Assembly: GCA_903901225.1 (NCBI GenBank)
Contig: CAIUQE010000008.1
Location: 1 to 52,896, forward strand
Direction of reading: 5' to 3'
DNA from: Candidatus Omnitrophota bacterium
GTDB lineage: Bacteria; Omnitrophota; Gorgyraeia; Zapsychrales; Fredricksoniimonadaceae
Length of the DNA: 52,896 bases
A model generated the notes under the pieces. That model did no database searches. It had not been told where the DNA came from and saw nothing but the letters and a program-made list of their open reading frames with translations. A program made the translations under genes and the position numbers. This document shows positions 16,843 through 25,440 of this stretch, one piece after another (positions within the stretch are counted from its first letter, which is position 1; each line of letters opens with the position of its first letter).

Positions 16843-16950
16843 GACAGCGGTCCAGACTCCGTCGATTTAGCCTTGAAACAAGGACCCCAGGGCACACACA
16901 GCATCAAGACCATGCGTGAACTGGGGTCTTCACGGTTTGTTCTAAAAAAA

Positions 16951-17301
16951 TTATTTCCCCAATTCCTTCTTCAGGCGCTCGGCCTCGACCCTGAATTCCT
17001 CGAATTGCTTCCAAAGAAGGTCGACCAGCGGCCCCACCTTGCTCAAATCGCCCGCCTTGCTCAGCGCGTCAAGCTCGATCGCCGTCGTGAGCATTCTCCG
17101 GGCCGAAATATTCCCCGTAGCGCCCTTGAAACCGTGCGCCAGCATCTGGAACGCCGCACCATCGCCTTTGTTGTACGCGGCCTGCATCAAGGGATACTTG
17201 CGCTGGAAATCTTCCGTGAAAATATCGAACAATTCCAGGAGAAGCTCCTTGTCATCCTGCACGCGCTCCATCCCGTCCTTCAAATCAATGATATCCGTCA
17301 T
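16951..17301 (-). CDS. Histidine phosphotransfer (Hpt) protein
   Basis: A 116-residue four-helix Hpt domain protein. The phospho-accepting His is in [18 protein letters not shown], the classic H-x-x-KG-x-x-x-N/S pattern. In phosphorelays Hpt proteins take phosphate from a receiver domain and pass it on. Its ATG overlaps the stop of the hybrid histidine kinase gene (ATGA), so it is almost certainly the kinase's own relay partner. The final response regulator is not in the same operon. Confidence 0.92.
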   Translation of the reverse strand: MTDIIDLKDGMERVQDDKELLLELFDIFTEDFQRKYPLMQAAYNKGDGAAFQMLAHGFKGATGNISARRMLTTAIELDALSKAGDLSKVGPLVDLLWKQFEEFRVEAERLKKELGK

Positions 17302-19229
17302 ACGTCTTTCCTTTGTTTAACAAGGTTGATGATCTCCTGGAACAACTGCTCCCGGTCAATGGGCTTGGACACATACCCGTCCATGCCGAGGGATAAATAT
17401 TTTTCACGGTCACCGGACATGGCATTCGCCGTCATGGCGATGATGGGCAAATGCAACCCCGTCTGCTTCTCCTCGGTCCTGATCATGAGCGTGGCCTCGA
17501 CACCGGTCATCTCGGGCATGATATCATCCATGAGGATAAGGTCAAAGCGGTTCTTTCCGACGGCCTCGAGCACTTCCTTGCCGTTATTCACCGCCGTGAC
17601 GTCCCAGCCCTTCTTCTCAAGGACGCGCACCGCGATCTTCTGGTTCACCAGGTTGTCCTCGGCCAGAAGGATCTTCAAGCGACCCACATCCTCCGTCGCG
17701 GCAGCGGCAACATATTCCACGGGGGGCGCCAGCACCACGGACGGGCCTTCCTTGATCCCAAGGCGCAGGACAAAATTGAACGTGCTGCCCTTGTCTTCTT
17801 CGCTTTCGATCCAAATGCGCCCGCCCATCATTTCGGAAAGTTTCTTGGAGATCGCCAGGCCCAGCCCGGTCCCGCCGTAACGGCGCGCGGTCTGGTCGTC
17901 CGCCTGGCTGAAGACCTCGAAAAGGCGCACCTGCTTATCCCGGGGGATGCCGATGCCCGTATCCCGGATGGCGAAAAGGATATCACAGTCTTTTTCCTGC
18001 CGCGACTGCAGGGACACGCTGACGACAACGCCGCCCTTGTGCGTGAACTTGATGGCATTGTTGACAAGATTGATGATGATCTGGCGGATACGGACCGGGT
18101 CGCCCATCACGATCGGCGGGATGTCCTGCGCGACGTTCCAGCTGAGGTACAGGTCCTTGTTCTGGGCCAGCACCTGCAACCCGCGGCAGACACTGCGCAC
18201 GATCTCGGCCAGGGAGATCTCGATGGTCTCAATGGATATCTTGCCCGCTTCAGCGCGCGAAAGATCGAGGATGTCATTGATCAGGCGCAACAGGTTCCCC
18301 GCCGCGTCCTTGGCAACCTTCAGGTTCTCGCGCTGCTCCTCGGTCAAGGACGTGTCAAACGTCAGGTCCAGCATCCCGATGATCGAATTCATGGGCGTGC
18401 GCAACTCATGCGACATCTTGGCCAGGAAAAGGCTCTTGGACGTGTTCGCCTCCTCCGCCTCCATCTTGGCCTTCAGGAGCATCTCCTGGATACGGCGCTG
18501 TTTGGTGATGTCGCGCAGGATCCCGATGCTGCCCGTGATGCGGCCATCGGCATCCCTGATCAGCGAGATCGAAGCGTCGATGTCGAGGATCGTGCCGTCC
18601 TTCTTGATGACCTGCGTGATGATCCCGGAGAGGACGCCCTTCTGGCGGATCTTGAGCTTGCGCATCCTCCGCCATTCCTTCGTGGGATAAAGCTCACTGA
18701 CCGGCTTATTGAAAAGGTCCTCGCGGGCCATTTCGAACATCTGCTCCGCGAACGGGTTCCAGGCGATGATCTTTTCGTGCCTGTCGGTCACCGTGATCGC
18801 CGCGGCCGAATTATCGAAAATGACCTTGAACAATTCCTTGGAACGGGTGCGGTCGGTCTCGATCTCTTTCTGCCGGGTGATGTCCTCGACGACAAGATCA
18901 AAAAATTTAGCGCGGCCCTTGACGTCATACTCCACCGTGACGCTCAGCGACATCCACACGGTCCCGGATTTCTTGCGGCGCAGGCGCACCTCATGCTTTT
19001 CCAGCAGGTCGTTTTTCTTCAGCTGCGCGAGGATATTCCGAAAACTACGCACGTCCGTGAAAAGGGTCCTGAGCTTGTGCCCGGGAAGTTCGTCCTTCCT
19101 GTAGCCCAGCATGGCCGTGAACGCCTCGTTGGTGAAAACGAATTCCGCGCCCGGCCCGGCCGTCGTGCGGCAAATGCCGATCTTCAGGCCATGGATAAAA
19201 TCAAGGAATTCAATATTGCTGAGGGTCAT
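17298..19229 (-). CDS. Hybrid sensor histidine kinase (PAS-PAS-HisKA-HATPase-REC)
   Basis: A 643-residue kinase without membrane helices, so it probably senses in the cytoplasm. Two PAS domains fill about residues 10-120 and 130-245; the ends [12 protein letters not shown] and [13 protein letters not shown] are typical. HisKA contains [10 protein letters not shown] with phospho-His 274. The ATPase domain has [20 protein letters not shown] and [13 protein letters not shown]-terminal receiver carries [13 protein letters not shown] with the acceptor Asp. Phosphate should flow His, Asp, then to the Hpt protein encoded next. The signal is unknown. Confidence 0.95.
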   Translation of the reverse strand: MTLSNIEFLDFIHGLKIGICRTTAGPGAEFVFTNEAFTAMLGYRKDELPGHKLRTLFTDVRSFRNILAQLKKNDLLEKHEVRLRRKKSGTVWMSLSVTVEYDVKGRAKFFDLVVEDITRQKEIETDRTRSKELFKVIFDNSAAAITVTDRHEKIIAWNPFAEQMFEMAREDLFNKPVSELYPTKEWRRMRKLKIRQKGVLSGIITQVIKKDGTILDIDASISLIRDADGRITGSIGILRDITKQRRIQEMLLKAKMEAEEANTSKSLFLAKMSHELRTPMNSIIGMLDLTFDTSLTEEQRENLKVAKDAAGNLLRLINDILDLSRAEAGKISIETIEISLAEIVRSVCRGLQVLAQNKDLYLSWNVAQDIPPIVMGDPVRIRQIIINLVNNAIKFTHKGGVVVSVSLQSRQEKDCDILFAIRDTGIGIPRDKQVRLFEVFSQADDQTARRYGGTGLGLAISKKLSEMMGGRIWIESEEDKGSTFNFVLRLGIKEGPSVVLAPPVEYVAAAATEDVGRLKILLAEDNLVNQKIAVRVLEKKGWDVTAVNNGKEVLEAVGKNRFDLILMDDIMPEMTGVEATLMIRTEEKQTGLHLPIIAMTANAMSGDREKYLSLGMDGYVSKPIDREQLFQEIINLVKQRKDV

Positions 19230-19232
19230 GGG

Positions 19233-19514
19233 TCAACGTTTCAATTTGATGTTGATGAGCACAGCGGCCAGGTTGATCACGCCGATAGCCGCGGCAAGCC
19301 CGATGATCGCGAATTTATAAAGCCCTGTCCCCGCGTCCATGGCCATGTAACCGCGCGTGAGATAGGATACCAGCGCGACACCGGCCAGGAGCGCAAAAGC
19401 GCAGGTCAGAAATATCAACAGCGACAACAGGAACGCCAATATGACAACAAACAGATTGTACAACACCAGGTCATCCTTGGCAATACGGCTGGCCGCTATC
19501 CCTATCCTCTTCAT
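19233..19514 (-). CDS. Small membrane protein, two to three helices
   Basis: A 93-residue protein with hydrophobic segments LVLYNLFVVILAFLLSLLIF, a second at AFALLAGVALVSYL and a third at FAIIGLAAAIGVINLAAVLI. It ends in a short basic tail. No family recognised. The ATG at 19514 has GGAAGG twelve bases ahead; the frame is open further upstream, but that part lies inside the HD gene and is not needed. It sits 3 nt before the hybrid kinase start, so it may be coexpressed and could conceivably place the soluble kinase near the membrane, which is speculation. Confidence 0.7.
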   Translation of the reverse strand: MKRIGIAASRIAKDDLVLYNLFVVILAFLLSLLIFLTCAFALLAGVALVSYLTRGYMAMDAGTGLYKFAIIGLAAAIGVINLAAVLINIKLKR

Positions 19515-19533
19515 CGAAGCAAACCCTTCCTTG

Positions 19534-20142
19534 TCAGCGTTCGAACTTGACCACGTTCTCCCACCAGAGCGTGGAATCCCAGCGCTCGAGGCTGTCCCAA
19601 AGTTTTTTCGCGGTCCGCGTCTTAAGAAAGCCGGGCGCCCGCTTGAGGAACTTGGACGCCACGGGAGACCCGTTGTCCTGGTATTCTTTCGCCTGCACGA
19701 GGCATTCCAGGATATCCGCGTCGCGGGCGACAAGGGCCTCGGGCGTAGACTGGGTGTCATAAGCGCCCCGGAACTCCGTCAACTGCGCGCGCATCGTCAC
19801 CGGCAGGTCCGCCACCTGGTCTTTGAACACCCGCTTTTCCGCGTCCTTGAAATCAATGTAATAATGCCCCATCTTGTGCAGGTCATTGATGCGGGCCTCA
19901 TGGATATCATTGAAAAGGGTCATGACCAGGACGCGGTAGGGATCAACCCCCTCCGCGTGCGCGATGTAATACCCGATGACCGCGCAGCGGAAACAATGGT
20001 CCGCGACGCTCTCGGGGTCCTTGATCCCCGCCACCCACCAGCCGCTGCGCTTGACGCGCTTGAGCAGGCCGGCCTCGGCGAAGAAATCAAGCGCCACCTT
20101 AACGCTGTCGGGCGATCTGGTCTTTTTGTTTTTTGATCTCAT
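19534..20142 (-). CDS. HD-domain phosphohydrolase-like protein (YfbR/HDDC2 type)
   Basis: About 202 residues of the HD superfamily group that includes YfbR-like 5'-deoxynucleotidases. The usual N-terminus FFAEAGLLKRVKRSGWWVAG and the first metal His in ESVADHCFRC are present. The HD dyad position reads LFNDIHEARINDLHK, with Asn where the metal-binding His is expected, so activity is in doubt. The start is uncertain: I take ATG 20142, which overlaps rlmB by 44 nt and lacks a clear ribosome binding site; a start near 20097 would leave the fold almost intact. Confidence 0.8.
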   Translation of the reverse strand: MRSKNKKTRSPDSVKVALDFFAEAGLLKRVKRSGWWVAGIKDPESVADHCFRCAVIGYYIAHAEGVDPYRVLVMTLFNDIHEARINDLHKMGHYYIDFKDAEKRVFKDQVADLPVTMRAQLTEFRGAYDTQSTPEALVARDADILECLVQAKEYQDNGSPVASKFLKRAPGFLKTRTAKKLWDSLERWDSTLWWENVVKFER

Positions 20143-20833
20143 AACATAGCAATGTGGCGGCATGCGCCGCGTTCAATGAAAGCCTCGGCTGGGCCATCGG
20201 GACGGTCACCTTCAGGTCAACGCGCTGCAAGGTGATGTCGCGGACCCCCTTGCCCTCGGAACCGATGACCAGCGCCACCGGCATCGGGAACTTCACCCCG
20301 GCGACGTCATCACCATCGTTGAGGACACTGGCCGCGATCCAGATCCCCTTGGACTTCGCCTTCTCGATGGCCGTATTGATGTTGTTCACTTTCGCGATCT
20401 TCACGTAATTCTCCCCGCCGCAGGCCACCCGCGTCACGGTATCGGTCACCTCCACCGCCCCATGCGTCGGGATGACGACCGCGAAGCCGCCCAGGCACGC
20501 CACGCTGCGCAGGATGGCCCCGAAATTCTGGGGGTCGGTGATGCCGTCGAGGAACAGGAGCGTCACCTTTCCCGCCGCGGCCTCGTCGATCAGGTCATCA
20601 GGATCCGTGTAGGTGAAATCCTCAACATCGATCAACAACCCCTGCGTATTGAGGCTGCGGCCCAGTTTTGTCATTTTACTCGCGGGAACCGCCACCAACG
20701 GGATGCCGTATTTCTTGGCCTTCGTCGTGATATACGCGTGGTCCGGATGACCGAACTGAACGTAGATCTTAAGGACGCTCCTGGGATTGGCCTTGATGCG
20801 TTCCAGGACGGGATTCTTGCCGTAGATCTTCAT
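20099..20833 (-). CDS. rlmB: 23S rRNA 2'-O-methyltransferase, RlmB-like
   Basis: A 244-residue SpoU methyltransferase. The start MKIYGKNPVLERIKANPRSV matches RlmB, which methylates G2251 of 23S rRNA in the peptidyl-transferase P loop. Motif 1 is LDGITDPQNFGAILRSVAC, motif 2 ALVIGSEGKGV and motif 3 VPMAQPRLSLNAAHAATLL; in motif 3 the usual serine-leucine-asparagine element is intact. It differs clearly from the TrmH-like protein at 12499-13299, so the two are not recent duplicates. Confidence 0.88.
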   Translation of the reverse strand: MKIYGKNPVLERIKANPRSVLKIYVQFGHPDHAYITTKAKKYGIPLVAVPASKMTKLGRSLNTQGLLIDVEDFTYTDPDDLIDEAAAGKVTLLFLDGITDPQNFGAILRSVACLGGFAVVIPTHGAVEVTDTVTRVACGGENYVKIAKVNNINTAIEKAKSKGIWIAASVLNDGDDVAGVKFPMPVALVIGSEGKGVRDITLQRVDLKVTVPMAQPRLSLNAAHAATLLCYEIKKQKDQIARQR

Positions 20834-20866
20834 ATTTTCAATGCTTTCCTTTTAACGCGCGGGAAC

Positions 20867-21598
20867 TCAGCGCCGGAGCCCGAACCCGAGATAGAAGAGC
20901 GGCTTTAAAATGCTCCACCACCCCAGCAACGGCTTCATTTTCGTGTACCCGAGCTTCTTCGGCGGGTATATCTTCGTGACAAAAACTTCCGTGAACCTGT
21001 AACCCAGCCGCAGCGCCTTGAACATCAAATAAGGTTCCAGTTCATACGCGTCCAGCCACGGCTGGTCAATGTTGATGCGCGGGTCTTTGACAACAGTAAG
21101 GCGGAATGCCCGAAAACCATTGGTGCTGTCCGTGACCCGGTGGCCCGTGAAGAACGACATGAGCAAAGGATGCAACCGTGTCGCCACCTTGCGATAAAAA
21201 GGCATTGCGCCGCCGATACCGACCTTCCCCTTGTACCGCGAGCCCTGGACGAAATCATACCCCTCGTCCCGGATGGGCCCCAGCAGCGCCGGGATCTCAT
21301 CAGGATTGTCCTTGTCGTTGCCCGCCATGATGACAATGATCGTGTACCCTTTGTCGATCGCGTAACGGATCGCCGTGCGTATGGCCGCGCCCACGCCGCG
21401 CTGACGCGCGTGGCGGATGGTCGCCACACCCTTGTCCGCGAAAGAACGGATCATCTCCGTCGTTCCGTCCGTGGAACAATCGTCCACGACCAGATAATCC
21501 GCGAACCCGCGCGCGGAGCTTTTCAGGAAGCGCTCGATAACGCTTCTCAATTTGACATTTTCATTGAACGCCACGGGCACAACGAGGATCTCAGGCAT
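20867..21598 (-). CDS. Glycosyltransferase family 2
   Basis: A 243-residue GT-A fold enzyme without membrane helices. The nucleotide-sugar binding start is VVPVAFNENVKLRSVIERFL, with ADYLVVDDCSTDGT following. IIVIMAGNDKDNP takes the place of the usual D-x-D metal motif region, and FVQGSRYKG is typical of dolichyl/polyprenyl-phosphate sugar transferases. Likely role: moving a sugar onto a lipid carrier or a glycan. It overlaps the acetyltransferase gene by 8 nt and ends a three-gene sugar cluster. Confidence 0.85.
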   Translation of the reverse strand: MPEILVVPVAFNENVKLRSVIERFLKSSARGFADYLVVDDCSTDGTTEMIRSFADKGVATIRHARQRGVGAAIRTAIRYAIDKGYTIIVIMAGNDKDNPDEIPALLGPIRDEGYDFVQGSRYKGKVGIGGAMPFYRKVATRLHPLLMSFFTGHRVTDSTNGFRAFRLTVVKDPRINIDQPWLDAYELEPYLMFKALRLGYRFTEVFVTKIYPPKKLGYTKMKPLLGWWSILKPLFYLGFGLRR

Positions 21599-22100
21599 GC
21601 GCGGCGCCTCGCGGCTTGCGCTTCACGTCCTTGAGAGCGCCGACCTTGCCGGCCACGCGCGCCGGATTTCCGACGACAACCGTGAACGGCGGCACATCCT
21701 TCACGACAACCGCCCCCGCCCCCACCAGTGCGCCTTCACCGACCGTGACACCGCACAGGATGGTCGCGTTCGCGCCCACCGAGGCGCCCTTCCCGACCCG
21801 CGTGCGCTCCAGCGTCCAGGGCTTACGGCTGCGGGGATAACGGTCGTTGACGAACACCGCGTTGGGCCCGACAAAAACCCCGTCTTCAAGCGTGATGCCC
21901 TCAAAGACCGCGACCCCGTTCTTAAGCGTGACGTCATTGCCAAGGAGCGAACCCTTCTCAATGAAACACCCGTCGCAAATATTGCAGTTACGGCCAATGA
22001 CCGCGCCCGCCTGCACGTTGGTGAACGCCCAAACGCGCGTGCCCTCGCCGATACGGGCACCCTTGCCGACCAAAGCTTTCGCGTGCCTGAAATAACCCAT
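21591..22100 (-). CDS. Sugar N-acetyltransferase, left-handed beta-helix (WbpD/WlbB-like)
   Basis: About 169 residues of hexapeptide repeats (I/V-G-x-x-x-x), including IGEGTRVWAFTNVQAGAVIG, NCNICDGCFIEKGSLLGNDV and GNPARVAGKV at the end. The NxNIxDGxFIE pattern is typical of WbpD/WlbB enzymes, which acetylate the 3-amino group of a UDP-2-acetamido-3-amino uronic acid. Neighbouring WbpB-like oxidoreductase supports that. The ATG at 22100 shares its A with the upstream TGA (TGATG) and has GAGG five bases ahead, better than TTG at 22103. Confidence 0.85.
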   Translation of the reverse strand: MGYFRHAKALVGKGARIGEGTRVWAFTNVQAGAVIGRNCNICDGCFIEKGSLLGNDVTLKNGVAVFEGITLEDGVFVGPNAVFVNDRYPRSRKPWTLERTRVGKGASVGANATILCGVTVGEGALVGAGAVVVKDVPPFTVVVGNPARVAGKVGALKDVKRKPRGAAHA

Positions 22101-23113
22101 CAAACCCTCACCAGCATGCCGCCCTTGTCCATGGAACCCTGGATCGCGGCCAGCGCGCGCACGACACCGGCCCCTTTGGCGGCGTCAGCAATGTCAGGCG
22201 AACTGCGCCCGGCCACGCAATCGATGAAATGCTGCCCCTGGGCCTTGAGCGGCTCGACAAGGTTGATCTTGGGGATGGTGATGCTCCCTTCCCGCGACAA
22301 AAGCTGGAACTCGCCGTAAGATTCATAATATTTTGAGGTGCGCTCGACGGACTTGTCGTAGACCTTCACCGCCCCGAGGGGGTCCAGGTCATCCCACACG
22401 ATCATCTTCTTTTCACCCACAATGGTGATCTGGCGGACCTTGCGCGGGTCGGCCCAGCTCACGTGCACGTTGGCCAGCTTGCCCCCCGGGTAATCGAGCG
22501 ACGCGAACGCCAGGTCCTCAAGGGAATTGCCCAGGCACTTGAGCCCGCGCGCCGACGCGCTGATGACCTGCTCGTTGAAAAGATAGTCGAAGATCGCGAT
22601 ATCGTGCGGCGCCAGGTCCCACAGGGCGTTGACATCATAACGGAAAGGCCCGAGGTTGGTGCGCTCCGAATGGGCGTAATAAATGCGGCCGACCTCGCCG
22701 GAGGCGATATATTCCTTCACCCAGCGGATGGCCGCGTTGAAAACGAACACATGGCCCACCATGAGGACTTTATTCACCCGCGCGGCGACATCCTTGAGGT
22801 CCAGGCATTCTTCATACGTCATGGACAAAGGCTTTTCGCACAGGACATGCTTGCCCGCCATGAGCGCTTCTTTCGTGAACTGGTAGTGGAATTTGGTGGG
22901 CGCCGCGATGCACACGGCGTCAATGGCCGGGTCCGCGAGGATCGTGCGGTAGTCCTGCGTCACGGCCACGTCAGGGAACATGGCCTTGACGGCTTTCAGG
23001 CGGCCCGCGTCAATGTCCGCGCACGCCGCGCACCGGGAATCGCCGAGCTGGGAAAAAACGCGGATATGGTTCGGCCCCCAATGGCCGCATCCGATCACGC
23101 CGATGGATATCAA
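22100..23113 (-). CDS. Gfo/Idh/MocA-family NAD-dependent sugar oxidoreductase
   Basis: A 337-residue oxidoreductase with an N-terminal Rossmann fold (SIGVIGCGHWGPNHIRVF) and the family signature GKHVLCEKPLS, whose Lys takes part in catalysis. VFNAAIRWVKEYI and APHDIAIFDYL with a conserved His follow. It resembles WbpB/WlbA, which oxidises C3 of a UDP-GlcNAcA so that an amino group can be added. No aminotransferase lies in this cluster. The start codon is TTG at 23113, supported by AGGAGG five bases upstream. Confidence 0.87.
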   Translation of the reverse strand: MISIGVIGCGHWGPNHIRVFSQLGDSRCAACADIDAGRLKAVKAMFPDVAVTQDYRTILADPAIDAVCIAAPTKFHYQFTKEALMAGKHVLCEKPLSMTYEECLDLKDVAARVNKVLMVGHVFVFNAAIRWVKEYIASGEVGRIYYAHSERTNLGPFRYDVNALWDLAPHDIAIFDYLFNEQVISASARGLKCLGNSLEDLAFASLDYPGGKLANVHVSWADPRKVRQITIVGEKKMIVWDDLDPLGAVKVYDKSVERTSKYYESYGEFQLLSREGSITIPKINLVEPLKAQGQHFIDCVAGRSSPDIADAAKGAGVVRALAAIQGSMDKGGMLVRV

Positions 23114-23142
23114 GCTTGCCTCCTGATTAATATAGATTTTTT

Positions 23143-23170
23143 ATTATATAGTCTAACTCCTTAGACTCAA
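23143..23170 (-). promoter_or_regulatory. Promoter with a palindromic operator in its spacer
   Basis: On the minus strand TTGAGT (23170-23165) and a perfect TATAAT (23148-23143) have a 16-base spacer. Inside the spacer and touching both boxes lies a perfect palindrome, AGTCTAA-n4-TTAGACT (23150-23167). A dimeric repressor bound there would block the promoter of the oxidoreductase-acetyltransferase-glycosyltransferase cluster. No regulator gene is adjacent. Confidence 0.5.
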
Positions 23171-23216
23171 AGGTTTTTGTTGAAATCAGCCCCTCACCCC
23201 GTTAAAATGCGAATCC

Positions 23217-23639
23217 ATGCTACACTGGCCCCTGCGTAAAAAGATCCTGTGGCTCGCGGTCATCCTCATGACCGTGGCCAATGTCATTGTGACCACGACC
23301 CGGTTGGCTGAAATGTACCCCCGTAAAAAACCCCTCGCGCAGGTGTTCGCCGGAAGGAAATTCGAAGGCCTCCAGCTCCTTCTCAAGGACGAAAAATACG
23401 CGGGGTATTACACGGACCAGGACATGGACCAGGCCGCGGGGCTCATGGAACTCCTGCAGGCCCAGCACGCGGTCGTCCCCCTTTTGCTTGATCCCGGCGG
23501 GCTGACCCACCGTTACATCATCGTCAACTGCCGCGACATCCCCCGCGCGATAGAAAAATTCAGGGCCATGAACGCGCGGCCCGTGACACCGGGCAATTTC
23601 GGCATCTTTGTGGTCGAACGGCCGGAGTTCAGGCCATGA
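23217..23639 (+). CDS. Single-pass membrane protein of unknown function
   Basis: A 140-residue protein with a short basic N-terminus and one membrane helix (ILWLAVILMTVANVIVTTT), after which about 110 residues should lie outside the cytoplasm. The soluble part has alternating hydrophobic strands (AVVPLLLD, RYIIVNC, FGIFVVE). It does not match a family I know. There is no clear Shine-Dalgarno at the ATG. Its stop overlaps the start of the next gene (ATGA), so the pair is expressed together. Confidence 0.7.
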   Translation: MLHWPLRKKILWLAVILMTVANVIVTTTRLAEMYPRKKPLAQVFAGRKFEGLQLLLKDEKYAGYYTDQDMDQAAGLMELLQAQHAVVPLLLDPGGLTHRYIIVNCRDIPRAIEKFRAMNARPVTPGNFGIFVVERPEFRP

Positions 23640-24958
23640 TCTACATCTTACCTTTGCTCATTTCATTTTTCCTGGGCCTGGCGCTGGTCAACGCCATGCT
23701 CAAGGAACGCCTGCCGGGGCCGCTGCTCACGCTTTTTTTAAGCGCCGTGACCGGCCTGGGCCTGAGCGGTTTCCTCACCTTTACCAGTTTCATCTTTTTC
23801 AACCGGCTCGTTCCCTGGTTCGTGATCGGCATCAACATCACGGCCTTGCTGGCGCTCGCGCCTTTCGCCGGGATCAACGCGCTCTCTTCACTCAAGCACC
23901 TCACGCGCCGGGACACGGGGGCCATCGCCGCGCTGGCAGTCCTGATGATCCCCATGGCCGTCTTCGCGTCGCTCTACCCCAACGGCGGCTGGGACGCCTG
24001 GGGTTTCTGGAACACCAAGGCCCGTTTCCTGTTCCTGGGCGGCAGTGAATGGGCCCGCATGTTCGACCCGGTCATCTGGCGGACCGAGATCGTTTACCCG
24101 TTCCTGCTCCCGCTCATCCATGTCTGGATCTGGTCGTTCGGCTCCGTGCCAACCTCCACCGTGCCCCTGGCCATGACCTGCCTGATCCCTTTCCTGACGG
24201 CAGGCATGCTCTTTGCCATGCTCAAGGAATCGACGGGCCTATGGCGCATGCTCCTGGTACCGGCATGGCTGTTGAGCGGTATGTTCGTGATCACGCTCTC
24301 CGCCAGCCAGTACTGCGACCTTCTGCTCGGGCTTTTTTTAATGACCGCCTTCGCTTTGTTCCTCCTGTTCCAAAGAACAAAACAACCGGGCTATCTCGTC
24401 CTCACGGGATTGGTCCTGGGTTTCGTTAGCTTTACAAAAGTCGAAGGGAGCGCCTTGGCCCTGATCGCCGCTGCCGGCATGCTCATTCTCATTCTGAGCG
24501 ACATTACCGCGCGTGACACGCGCCTGCGCGCCGCGGGCCTGTTCATCGCGAGCGCCGCCGCGGCCGCCCTGCCCCTGGCCATCTTCCTTCTGGCCTACGC
24601 CCCGAAACACGGCGTCAACTTCACCAATGGCCTTTTATCGACGGAACATCCCGCCTCCTGGGAGCGTTTGCAGATAGTCCTCACCTATTATTCAAAAGAA
24701 TTCACGAGCGAAAAATGGAACGCCGTGTGGATCGGCTTCGCGGGAATTTTGTTATTGTCGGGGAAAAAAATATTCAGCCGCGGGGTGGTCATTATCCCGG
24801 CGGTCATCGGGCTTTACGCGCTGACCTTCACGGCCATGTACGCCATCAATACCTTCTACCCGGCGCCATGGTGGCTGAACACCAGCCTCAACCGCATCAT
24901 CTTCGCCACAACCCCCAGCCTTGCGCTGTGGGCTTTCCTCGCCGCTGAAGAAGCCTGA
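23636..24958 (+). CDS. Polytopic membrane protein, GT-C glycosyltransferase-like
   Basis: A 440-residue protein with roughly ten hydrophobic helices. After the third or fourth comes an exposed loop GGWDAWGFWNTKARFLF, and later GFVSFTKVEGSALAL. Both resemble loops of polyprenyl-phosphate-dependent GT-C enzymes and related PMT-like proteins, where acidic residues in the first large loop are catalytic. The match is suggestive only. It is coupled to the small membrane protein ahead, which may be a partner subunit. The gene converges on greA with only 4 nt between stop codons. Confidence 0.7.
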   Translation: MIYILPLLISFFLGLALVNAMLKERLPGPLLTLFLSAVTGLGLSGFLTFTSFIFFNRLVPWFVIGINITALLALAPFAGINALSSLKHLTRRDTGAIAALAVLMIPMAVFASLYPNGGWDAWGFWNTKARFLFLGGSEWARMFDPVIWRTEIVYPFLLPLIHVWIWSFGSVPTSTVPLAMTCLIPFLTAGMLFAMLKESTGLWRMLLVPAWLLSGMFVITLSASQYCDLLLGLFLMTAFALFLLFQRTKQPGYLVLTGLVLGFVSFTKVEGSALALIAAAGMLILILSDITARDTRLRAAGLFIASAAAAALPLAIFLLAYAPKHGVNFTNGLLSTEHPASWERLQIVLTYYSKEFTSEKWNAVWIGFAGILLLSGKKIFSRGVVIIPAVIGLYALTFTAMYAINTFYPAPWWLNTSLNRIIFATTPSLALWAFLAAEEA

Positions 24959-24968
24959 GCCTTCAGCG
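24943..24968. terminator. Possible bidirectional hairpin at convergent gene ends
   Basis: CGCTGAAG (24943-24950) and CTTCAGCG (24961-24968) form an 8-bp hairpin with a 10-nt loop that spans both stop codons of the convergent genes. Neither side has a U tract, so a real terminator function is weakly supported. Confidence 0.3.
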
Positions 24969-25436
24969 CTTGATCGTCAAAACCTTGAAACGCTTGTTGC
25001 CCGCCGGGACCTTGATGAGGACTTCATCGCCCACGGCGTGCGTCAAAAGCCCCTTGCCGATGGGCGAAAAAACAGAGATGCGGTTCGGGCCGAATTCCAC
25101 CTCTTCGGGCGCCAGAAGGGTATAGCGGATCTCGACATTAAGGTCCAGGTCCTTCAAGGTCGCCGTGGCGCCGATGAATATCTTGTCCGACGGGATGTTC
25201 ATGTCCTCGATGAAAGCGACATTGGACAGCGTCCCCTCGTGTTCGGCGATGCGCGCCTCATTGTGCGCCTGCGCTTCCTTGGCCGCGTCGTATTCCGCGT
25301 TCTCGGAAATGTCACCCTGGGCGCGCGCTTCGCCGATGGCCTTGGCGATGCGCTGGCGCTCCGTGGTCTTGAGGGACTCCAGCTGCTCAACGAGCTTCTG
25401 GTACCCCGCCCTTGTCAGATAAACCTGTCCCGCCAT
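24963..25436 (-). CDS. greA: Transcription elongation factor GreA/GreB family
   Basis: Gre factors enter the secondary channel of RNA polymerase and trigger cleavage of backtracked RNA. The N-terminal coiled coil has LTRAGYQKLVEQLESLKT, then IAKAIGEARAQGDISENAEY with the conserved acidic tip (D-x-SENAEYD) that holds the catalytic magnesium. The C-terminal FKBP-like domain has NRISVFSPIGKGLLTHAVGD. I start at ATG 25436 (157 residues, close to the 158 of E. coli GreA); an in-frame start at 25454 would overlap the upstream gene and add six atypical residues. Confidence 0.93.
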   Translation of the reverse strand: MAGQVYLTRAGYQKLVEQLESLKTTERQRIAKAIGEARAQGDISENAEYDAAKEAQAHNEARIAEHEGTLSNVAFIEDMNIPSDKIFIGATATLKDLDLNVEIRYTLLAPEEVEFGPNRISVFSPIGKGLLTHAVGDEVLIKVPAGNKRFKVLTIKR

Positions 25437-25440
25437 AATG

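Noticed and set aside
16871..16928. Terminator after the hpt gene (GACCCCAG/CTGGGGTC)
   Set aside because: The loop is 30 bases and no U tract follows on the minus strand.
17451..19550. A very long plus-strand open frame (about 700 codons) opposite the hybrid kinase
   Set aside because: It is the mirror of a clear kinase gene; the GC-rich third codon positions keep the opposite frame open. Its product is Asp/His/Arg rich without domains.
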